From Branchinecta lynchi (Eukaryota > Arthropoda > Branchiopoda > Anostraca > Branchinectidae): a stretch of DNA of 64,000 bases. How positions within the stretch are numbered: position 1 is the stretch's first letter; every line of letters begins with the position of its first letter. Shown here piece after piece: positions 56,970-64,000 of this stretch. A program made the translations under genes and the position numbers. The stretch spans positions 20,106,533 to 20,170,532 of the forward strand of contig JAKZAP010000001.1 in NCBI GenBank assembly GCA_023053575.1, in the 5' to 3' direction. Under the pieces are notes generated by a model. The model worked only from the letters and a program-made list of their open reading frames with translations. It had not been told where the DNA came from and made no database searches.

Positions 56970-57510
56970 GAACTTTGCCACATTCGGGACGTCCTGTTTG
57001 GAAACAAATACCCCGTTCAACTGGTTGAACAGATCATCAGAAGACGACTGAAGCTGAATTCATCCCCCAAAGATCCTGTAAGTTCTACTAGTAATGGTGA
57101 GGCAGAAGAAAAAATGCCAGCGTTTACCTTCCGTACGTCCGCGGAGTAACCGAAAAATTGTCCAAAAGTTCAAAAGTCTTTCACAGAACCCAAAATACTT
57201 TGCTGTCCTACCTAAACTCCGGAAAAGATAAAGTCCCAAATCAGTACCAAAGAGGCATTTATTCAATACCTTGTGATTGCGGAAAGCGTTACGTAGGACA
57301 GAGAGAGCTTTCGGAAAACGACTTGCAGAGCATGAGCAAGAAATTGACCACGCCCTCTCCAACGGACACCGTCATAACTATACTTTCAAATCTGCACTTG
57401 CAGAACATATTTTCGAAAACCCATCCCATTCAGTATATCTTGAAAAGCCCAAATTCTTGCAACGTGCACCGGACTCCATCAAACCATTCGAGAAGCCGTT
57501 GAGATAAAGA
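56970..57510 (+). pseudogene. Penelope-like element ORF, linker and GIY-YIG endonuclease
   Basis: Reads DELCHIRDVLFGNKYPVQL and, in a shifted frame, LPYVRGVTEKLSKSSKVFH, then NQYQRGIYSIPCDCGKRYVG: the GIY..YVG pair of a GIY-YIG nuclease with the Cys-x-Cys insert typical of Penelope elements (57254-57303). Continuation in another frame gives FGKRLAEHEQEIDHAL and SALAEHIFENPSHSV, then HQTIREAVEIKN. At least three frameshifts make it inactive. The RT domain upstream is missing. In PLEs this nuclease nicks target DNA for reverse transcription. Confidence 0.88.
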
Positions 57511-58971
57511 ACAAGACCAAAGGTTTCGATGGGATCCCAAAAATTCAATATCTGATCCAGACAACTGGGTCTTGTCTTAGCCAGATCCAGTCTTCGCCAG
57601 ACTCCTTGAAAATTTTTATAATTAAAATTCAGAAACAGATTAAGGCCAAATAGCTAATCACCTGAGAAAACCAAGTTCAGATTTGGATTCAGCATGTGTG
57701 TTTACCCCTATAAGTCATATCTGTTTTGACGAAAACTTCCTGCCACTTCTGCCAATTTCCCGGTTCCGGCCGAACTCCAGAACTACTTGTCCGGCGAAAA
57801 AAGAAAGCTCAAAGACGAAATCAGGGTATCTTCTTTCCCCAGTAATGAACATCTAATCAACTTCAAATAGAAATTTAGCTTATAACAAGTTTTCCGATTC
57901 CAGCCGGATTCCGGTCGAACTATATGTCCAGGTAAAATACGATTGTCACACAGGGACTCAGCATCTCTTCTTACCCCTAAACCGCTTATCTAATCAACTA
58001 GACATAAAACTTTGACTTCCAACAGTTTTCCGGTTTTGGCCGGATTCCGGACGAACTATATGTCCGGGTAGAAACTTTCACATTAGTGTTCAGCATGTCT
58101 TCTTGCCCTAAATGGAACATCTAATCAACTCCAAATAAAACTTTTAATTTTGACAAACTTTCCGGTTTGGGCCGGATTCCGGTCGAAATACTTGTCCGTC
58201 GAGAAAATAGTTTTAACCATCGTCTTCAGCATGTGTCCCTACCTCTAAATCGAACATTTAATCAACTTCAAATAAAACTTTTACTTTCAACAAACTTTCT
58301 GGTTTGGGCCGGATTCCGGGCGAAATACTTGTCCATCGAGAAAATAGTTTTCACCATCGTCTTCAGCATGTTTTCCTACCCCTAAATCGAACGTCTAATC
58401 AATTTCAAATAAAACTTTTACTTTCAACAAACTTTCCGGTTTGGGCCGGATTCCGGGCGAAATACTTGTCCGTCGAGAAAATAATTTTCACCATCGTCTT
58501 CAGCATGTCTTCCTACCCCTAAATCGAACATCTAATCAACTTCAAATAAAACTTTTACTTTCAACAAACTTTCCGGTTTTGGCCGGATTCCGGGCGAACT
58601 ACTTGTCCGATGACAAAATGGTTTTCACCATCGTGTTCAGCATGTCTTCTTACCCCATAATCGACTATCACATTAGCTGTTTCAAAATATTTTGTTTGTC
58701 CCTTAATTTGAATCCCCTCCCCCACCCCTAAATGTAGAGCTACAAAGCCCATCTACGAACTTGACTGGTCCGACGACCCAACGAACCCTCACACCAAGTT
58801 TCATCAAAATATCTCATTCCCTTCGAGAGTTATCGTGCTTACAGACGGACGGACAGACGGACGGACGGACGGACGGACGGACGGACGGACGGACGGACGG
58901 ACGGACGGACGGACAGACGGACAACTTTTGCGATGTCATAGGTATCCCTCCACTTACGTTTTGGGATCCCA
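57511..58971 (-). mobile_element. Family A element, complete, inside the PLE ORF
   Basis: Starts ACAAGACCAAAGG and ends GTTTTGGGATCCCA. The four rightmost cores repeat at 137 bp (58167, 58304, 58441, then a variant). Deleting it joins REAVEIK(K)N to RAGINRDTGEYSLPE in frame, restoring a PLE C-terminus. The insertion lies in an A run with no duplication. It looks nearly identical by eye to 46451-47868, so both moved recently. Confidence 0.93.
58843..58922. repeat. GACG tetranucleotide microsatellite
   Basis: About nineteen GACG units with CAGA interruptions, longer than in the sister copy at 47774. On the plus strand it creates an Asp-Gly-Arg-Thr read-through frame (58761-59180) that is not a gene. 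Confidence 0.95.
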
Positions 58972-59180
58972 AAAACCGAGCAGGCATTAACCGAGATACA
59001 GGCGAGTACTCCCTACCGGAAACGTGGAACGGGGTTATTAAGGGAAGAAAATTTAAGCCTCAGTCCCTTATTAAAAACAAAACCGAAGTCGATCAAAATG
59101 CAGAAAAAAATGTTTCCTGCCGTAGCTCCAATCGTTCAGCAAAAACAGCAGCCGTGTCAAAAATTAAATCTCAGGACTAG
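58972..59180 (+). pseudogene. Penelope-like ORF, C-terminal remnant
   Basis: RAGINRDTGEYSLPETWNGV, IKGRKFKP and KTAAVSKIKSQD, ending with TAG at 59178-59180. The Asn-Arg-Asp segment after the nuclease is a usual PLE C-terminal feature. It continues the frame broken by the family A element. The 3' UTR follows to ~59390 with GGCCGAAATATCGCTGATG and a final TTTGAATAAA. Confidence 0.8.
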
Positions 59181-59390
59181 TTTTTTCGTTATAGTGGTAT
59201 TTGAAGACAATTTACTTTAATAAGATATTTATAGTCGGTAGATTATTTATTGCAGGTTTGTTTCCTTCCCCGAAGTTGAACCAGAGGATTGACAGCCTGA
59301 CGAGGACCCTTGCCAAGAAGGGCCGAAATATCGCTGATGAAGAATCATAGCTGAAGTATCCGTTGTAAACATTGTTTGAATAAAGGGATT

Positions 59391-60583
59391 CGGTGATCCT
59401 GCGAGTTCGGTATTAGGACGATGCAATTTGGTAGGTATATCAGGAACCCAAACAGGCTGCCTTGAGAATAGTCGTTTCCCCGGTCCGACCATCGTAGGGG
59501 GAGTGGAGGGATGGGGAATCCGGAAATTGGTAACATGCATAACTTTGGAAGTGGTAATCGGACGTGCATGAAACTTGACAAGTGTCAAGAACAAGTGCCT
59601 CAGATGGTTTTTTTTTCAAATCCGGACCGGATACGATACCTGGGGGAGGGGGGGGGGGGGGGCTGGAAGGGGGCACCATAAATATTCTGAAAGGCTCAGA
59701 TTCGAGGAATCGGGATGGAATTTAACTTGGTGGGAAGAACAAGCTTAAACATTACATACATTACTGACAAAACAGGACTTTATCGTTTCACGGTGGGGGA
59801 GTTGGAGGGGGTTTACCGGAATTCCGATGATCTCGAGTTAGGGTACTTCCAGATGTGGTAGGTCCATGAAACTTGGCAGGCATTTTAGGAATTTTACCAT
59901 ATTGACTTGAAAATAGTCCTTCGATCCGATCATTGTGGGGGGAGTAGAGGGGTGGGAAATCCGGAATCTAGTGACATTCCCAACTTTGGAATGGGCGTTC
60001 GGACGTGCATGAAACTTGGTAAGTACTAAGAACAAGTGTCTTGGATGTTCAGTTTCAAGTCTGGACCGGATCTGATCACTGGGAAGGGGGGGGGAGCTGG
60101 AGGGGGCACCGGAAATCTTTTGTATCGCTTAAAGTCGAGGCATCGGAGATGGACTTGGTTGGAAGAGCAAGCGTTAACCCTCGATGCATTCCTGACAAAA
60201 CAGGACCGGATCGTGTCAGGTGGGGGAAGTGGAGGGGGTTTCCCCGAATTCCGGTGATCTCGAGCTAGGTGCTTCCACATGTGCTAGGACCATGAAACTT
60301 GGCAGGCCAATTAGGAACATTACCATATTGACTTGAAAATAGTCCCTTCCCCTATCCGACCATCGTGGGGGGAGTAGAGGGATCGGGAATCCGGAATCAG
60401 GTGGCATTCGTAACTTAGGAACGGGTGATCGGGAGTGCATGCAACTTGACAAGTGTCAAGAACGAGTGGCTCAAATGTTCAGTTTCAAGTCCGGTGTGGG
60501 TCTGATCACTGTGCTGCAGGAGGAAAAACTGACAAACATACTAAATGTTCCGACAAGTGCCATTTGAGCTTTCAGCTCTTGTT
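59391..60583 (-). mobile_element. Family B element, inverted, 5' part
   Basis: Continues the copy from 53149 after the PLE. Inverted subunits show ATGAAACTTGG at 59870, 60013 and 60292, with long G runs at 59645 and 60087. It ends CAAGTGCCATTTGAGCTTTCAGCTCTTG at 60556-60583, the reversed 5' terminus. No C array is seen. Confidence 0.85.
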
Positions 60584-60586
60584 CTG

Positions 60587-60731
60587 AAAATAAGTCACCT
60601 TATTTTCAAAACTGTCGTTTTTCTTGAAAACAATCGTTTGTTCTGCAAAAACAGTCGGTAAAAATTAACAGCCAGTCAGTAAATGCCTTGACCCCCCCCC
60701 CCCCCCCATTTGGTTAGTAACGCCTCTGCTG
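60587..60731. mobile_element. hAT-like MITE family D, half copy
   Basis: AAAACTGTCG, AAAAACAGTCGGTAAAAATTA, CAGCCAGTCAGTAAATGCC, a C run, then GTTAGTAACGCCTCTG match the CAGAGGCG half of 19621-19952 in inverse orientation. The other half is lost. Confidence 0.7.
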
Positions 60732-61413
60732 AGAGTTAAAGTGATAACAGACGAAAATGACCGGAAAACTTTACGAAGCCATAGATCTGCCTTCACTGAC
60801 GTTTTAGGGTCACATAAACACGAGGAACATGCCAACGTAGCCAAACAGCTATGTTTGTCTCAAGCTGGAGAGCCAAAACAACAGCTTAATTAATCTTTAT
60901 TGCACGATCCACTACAATTAAGAAACGGCCAGTGGGTTGAAACAGGATCAAATTTGCAATCATTCGGCCCCTTCCGAAGGAAAGAGAGGCTGCTTTAGTT
61001 CGTCAATAAATTCAGCTTCCCGACCAAGGAGTTCCCGAGAGGTATTGTGCCAAACTATTCCTCGTTTCCGACGAAGACTAAACTAATATATACACCCGTT
61101 GTCCGCGACCAAATATGTGTAAGCGGCTGCCTGCCTGCTGCGCAGCGTGAACTAACACACACATAAACCATAAATAAATGATATAACGGAAACTGACAAA
61201 CAAATTTGTCCGCTTTTTTTCAGAAATTACTACAGCCGGGAGCAACAATTTGGTTTGTTACTTCACTATCGGTTCAATGCTGAAGTAGTCAACCCATCGT
61301 GGTTTTGAAAATGTTATATTCCAAGAATTTTTTTTTGTCTGAACTGATAAGGCAATCAGTAATCTCAAAGGCCAAGCTATCCCACAGCTATGACAAATAA
61401 AATCTGTAGCCGA
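60732..61413 (-). other. Unassigned intron sequence
   Basis: No exon, domain or repeat recognised. Ordinary base composition. Confidence 0.4.
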
Positions 61414-61535
61414 GGACGTTTCGCCAGGAGAGGTTTAGACTGGGGACGTTTCGCCACGGGGACATTTCATGGAGGCGTTTTGTCACGGGGAGTTTTCGTC
61501 GGGGACGTTTCGAATTGGGACGTTTCGCCGACAAC
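61414..61535. repeat. Degenerate GGGGACGTTTCGCCAC minisatellite
   Basis: Six to seven imperfect ~18-bp units: GAGGACGTTTCGCCAGGAG, GGGGACGTTTCGCCACGG, GACATTTCATGGAGG, CGTTTTGTCACGG, GAGTTTTCGTCGG and GGACGTTTCG. It is of the same style as the minisatellite arms of the MULE (42949) and element O (48311), but a matching inverted arm was not found. Gly-Arg-rich read-through is not a gene. Confidence 0.65.
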
Positions 61536-62811
61536 CCAAAAATTGCACAATGGGTTTTACTTTTACGAAACAACCTGAAATGCGAATCACTACTGCAAAA
61601 ATGAAACATCTGAACGCGTCACGCGTGTGACAAGAGCGACAATTCATACTATCGCCGGATATGTGGCAACCCTGCTTTCTGAGCAGAATTGGAAATACTC
61701 TATATGACTAAAGCAGCGTTTTCCAGTACAGGAAAACTTGAACAGAATCCGATCTTGGTGACAAGATTATGTTTACACGCAGAGGGAAAACAAGAAATTC
61801 TTCAAACCAGAAAATCCGACAAAAATAAATTCACTAGCCATTAAAAAAATGCTTTGAGAGCATTTATGTCATCAGTACTGATGAGTGATGGTCTCAAAAG
61901 CTAACTAGACTTTTTTTTTTTTTTTTACCAGCGCCGCCGACGAGATTCCTTTCAAGTAGACCGGAATTCCTTTCATCATGATAGGATTCTCGTCCAGCTA
62001 GACTTTTTTTCTAGTCGTCTTCACGAATGGAATCCTTTCTAGTCGACCGGAATTCCTTTCTACTCGAGGGGATTTCTTGTCCGTGTAAACATAAGTCCAA
62101 AATACGCCAGTGAACCACGGGAAGAACGACAATCGTCGCCCGAAGGATGATTCAAATCCTATGTCAGCCAATCAACGGCATTCGTTGGGGACAGCTGTGG
62201 TGACGCTTCCGACTCATCGCTAGGCACAGGCGATTCTTCATTGGCACGAAGAGTTAGTCATCGAGAGGATAGCGTCCACACGGCTAAGGGAGAGCCCAGA
62301 GACTTGAAAAGGGGGGGGGGGTAATCTAAATATTGAAGATGTTTAAATGCTTCCGATGTAACTGCTCTAAGTATTTACCTTCAGCTCTACTTCACAGAAA
62401 TGAATCTCTCCTTGCACTTCACAAATATGAACCTTTCCTTGCGCAACAGACCATTTGGGAAAATGGGGAAAAGTTGTCATACGTGCTCAAGTTTCGGCCA
62501 AATTACTATTCCCAGTCTTTCGAAGTTGTCGCGCCAACTTTTTTCAACCACCCTTGGACAAACGACCAATAGTGCAGATTGAAGCAAAAGAAGAAAAGGC
62601 GAGCTATCAATAAATCTGACTAGTCTTTCGATATCATTATGACTGACCTGGAAAAACTTTCCATGCCTTATCAGTTAATCAAGGATTAGTTATCCAGCGA
62701 AAGAAAGTACGCGGAAACCAATCTTGGATGCGCTTCTGAACTTCACGCACGTTCCTCGAGGAGGAAAACATAACAACGAAACCGATCAATCGATAAAAAC
62801 GTTCGCCTTAC
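61536..62811 (-). other. Unassigned intron sequence next to the donor site
   Basis: CGGAATTCCTTTC repeats with AGTCGAC or AGTAGAC context occur near 61960, 62045 and 62060 as a short local repeat. A plus frame at 62333-62572 (79 codons, Cys-rich start) is unrecognised. Remaining sequence unremarkable. Confidence 0.35.
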
Positions 62812-62939
62812 CTGGCCAGCATGGTACCAAGTAATGAAAGACGGGGGTTCTGGAGTAATGGGGGCAACACATGTCAGATTAATGTCGCTTCCAACCTTGA
62901 TGAACAACTCAGGGGCGCCGTGAATCTTCGCTTTGGCAA
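62812..62939 (-). CDS. dpr-like: dpr-like immunoglobulin-superfamily protein, exon encoding first half of Ig domain 2
   Basis: A 128-bp internal exon read from 62939 to 62812. The acceptor is TTTTATTTGCAG ending at 62940 and the donor is GTAAGG from 62811. The first two bases complete a split codon (phase 1), then 42 codons follow: AKAKIHGAPELFIKVGSDIN, LTCVAPITPEPPSFITWYHA, GQ. The LTC cysteine (B strand) and FITWYH tryptophan (C strand) are the Ig core, and the KAKI..GAPELFIKVGS start is the classic linker into dpr Ig2. One sequon (NLT) is present. Phase 1 at the start and at the end of the partner exon makes a 1-1 symmetric domain, as usual for Ig domains. Ig1 and the signal peptide must lie upstream, beyond 64000. 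Confidence 0.9.
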
Positions 62940-63370
62940 CTGCAAATAAAATGGTGAGTTTCAGAGGGATACTTTGGTGTACGCCTATGACAAGACATCC
63001 ATAGTTTAGGATAAATCGATTGCCAAGGGAAGCATTCGAAGGAATGATCTCTTAGCGGTGCTACTACTTCACGGCACGGACGATTTTATTTCAATGGCTG
63101 ACAGCCCGTTTTATCATTTGTATCCCTGATTATATAATCGGGTTTTGTTCAGGTTTCTCTTCTTTCTTTGAATATATGTCTCGTTGTGTCCACGACTCGG
63201 TTACAGTTCTTGTGGCAACTAGACATCGTAAAAATTATGAGTATATCTAGATATACTTATTTGCAATAAACCATAATTATATTATTGTTATGTCTAAATA
63301 GAACAGACCCCTATAGATAAAGGGATATCTTAATTGATTGCTTAGCAGCCCGAGGGCCACGGCAACAAGT
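62940..63370 (-). other. dpr-like: Intron sequence upstream of the dpr-like exon
   Basis: The end of the preceding intron, including the acceptor region. No Ig1 exon is seen up to 64000. Nothing else recognised. Confidence 0.5.
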
Positions 63371-63372
63371 AA

Positions 63373-64000
63373 CAAGAGCTGGAAGCTCATATGGCACTTG
63401 TAAGGCTTGGTATAAGGACGAAAGTAGGAATTTGCCAATTCGTGGGTTTGTTGTGATCATTTGTGAGCAAAACCCCTGAGATAAGAATAACGATGGACCC
63501 TTGGAAACCACGAGAATGTATCGTTTGGTAAAAGTATTTTTTTTCACTTGGATGTGATGATGCGCACTAAGGTTGCTAGAAATTCATCTGTGATCGAAAC
63601 CCTTGAGGCAAAAAGGATCCTTAGGACCATGAATATATATGAATATTTGTTTAGCCCAAGCTGACTTAGAAACATATATTCAAATAATGTATATAACGGA
63701 CACGTCAGCTACGATTCTTCGTCATCGATATTTCGGCCCTTCTTGGCAGGGGTCCTCGTCAGGCTGTCAATCTTCTGGGTCAACGTCGGGGAAGGAAACA
63801 AACCTGTAATTACATTATTTGAATATATGAATATATATGGTCTGGTCAAAAGTATTTTTTTTACTCTTCGGTTAAGGTGCGCACTTTAAGGGTGCTGGAA
63901 AGTCATTTCTAAGCAAAAGCCTTGAGGCAAAAATGGTCATGGGCTCATGAGGATCACGAAAATGTAGATTTTGCTTGAAAATACTTTTTGGATTAAGAGA
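63373..64000 (+). mobile_element. Family B element with C array, open at window end
   Basis: Starts CAAGAGCTGGAAGCTCATATG, GCACTTGTAAGGCTTGG and GAATTTGCCAATTCGTGGG, followed by C units (GAGCAAAACCCCTGAG, AAGCAAAAGCCTTGAGGC). It is interrupted by a PLE 3' fragment at ~63654-63806. Confidence 0.85.
63654..63806 (-). mobile_element. Penelope-like element 3' fragment
   Basis: AGCCCAAGCTGACTTAG, CGGACACGTCAGCTACG, TATTTCGGCCCTTC and GGGTCCTCGTCAGGC are the complement of the PLE 3' UTR. It is bordered by ATATATGAATAT-like sequence on both sides, a possible ~12-bp duplication, though the AT-rich context makes this weak. It splits a C array. Confidence 0.7.

Larger units (their letters stand above)
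53644..59390. mobile_element. Rearranged Penelope-like element (PLE) complex
   Basis: CGGTGAT lies at both borders (53637-53643 and 59391-59397) inside the same inverted family B copy. The complex contains PLE 3' ends pointing outward on both sides, i.e. two copies head to head: one in minus orientation (53644-54040 plus 56751-56840) and one in plus orientation (about 56970-57510 plus 58972-59390). A B copy, a small MITE and an A copy are nested inside. Inverted and partial double copies are well known for PLEs. Confidence 0.75.
29120..62811 (-). other. dpr-like: 33.7-kb intron of the dpr-like gene
   Basis: This interval separates two exons that together make one Ig domain. The donor is GTAAGG (62811 downward) and the acceptor is ..TTTTCAG (ending 29120). 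It is a phase 0 intron, joining codon CAG (Gln) to GTG (Val) in the C-strand region WYHAGQ/VLNF. Much of the recognisable interior is transposable element. No other Ig exon was noticed inside it. Confidence 0.8.

Noticed and set aside
58761..59180. 139-residue plus frame with Asp-Gly-Arg-Thr repeats
   Set aside because: Its first half is the GACG microsatellite of family A. Only the second half is meaningful, as the C-terminal remnant of the Penelope ORF.
1..64000. tRNA, rRNA or bacterial-type operons
   Set aside because: No cloverleaf with the T-loop GGTTCGAATCC pattern, no rRNA core motifs and no run of same-strand genes were noticed on reading both strands.

Overview
The window is animal (metazoan) nuclear DNA, dominated by transposable elements and their relics. 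It is not bacterial: there are no operon-like gene runs, and the long open frames are either reverse-transcriptase debris or read-through of repeats. The only host coding sequence I can support is two minus-strand exons, 62812-62939 and 28960-29119. Both have canonical splice sites. Joined in frame they encode one complete second immunoglobulin domain of the kind found in arthropod dpr (defective proboscis extension response) cell-surface proteins. This suggests an arthropod, perhaps a crustacean (inference). They are separated by an intron of 33,692 bp. The rest of the window therefore appears to lie inside this one gene: 62940-64000 in the preceding intron, 29120-62811 in the intron between the two exons, and 1-28959 downstream of the second exon, where I found no further exon.

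The introns are built from a small set of repeat families nested in each other. Family A has 137-bp core repeats, a GACG microsatellite, TGGGATCCCA near one end and CTTTGGTCTTG at the other. Family B begins CAAGAGCT..AGCTC, has ~430-bp superunits made of three ~144-bp subunits, and ends in a CACTTG..CAAGTG hairpin before CCATA. Some B copies also carry a ~130-bp array (C) near the 5' end. Both families look like non-autonomous Helentron-type elements (HINEs): occupied and inferred empty sites show insertion inside T or A runs without target-site duplication. Other content: non-LTR retrotransposon (LINE) fragments with clear RT motifs, a Penelope-like element with a GIY-YIG domain, hAT-like and TTAA-type MITEs, Mutator-like/foldback elements whose ends are minisatellites, and an unassigned 5-kb TIR element with an 8-bp target duplication.

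Layout: 1-6340, the 5-kb TIR element loaded with A and B copies; 6346-13085, B/C copies interrupted by two LINE fragments with target duplications; 13102-18035, a hAT-like MITE and a 4.4-kb inverted-repeat element with large tandem repeats; 18671-22960, LINE fragments, MITEs and a GGGCC-rich tandem repeat; 23079-28484, A copies and a LINE split by one of them; 28960-29119, dpr exon; 29778-35545, a TTAA MITE and a three-level nest (B in LINE in A); 36095-45817, low-copy repeats, a B copy, a MULE fragment and an A copy; 46018-51805, a MITE holding an A copy, then a B copy holding three other elements; 53149-60583, a B copy split by a rearranged Penelope-like element that itself holds B, A and MITE insertions; 62812-62939, dpr exon; 63373-64000, a further B copy.

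Limits: boundaries of ancient copies are approximate (tens of bases), family names rest on architecture and motifs read by eye, and no database comparison was possible.
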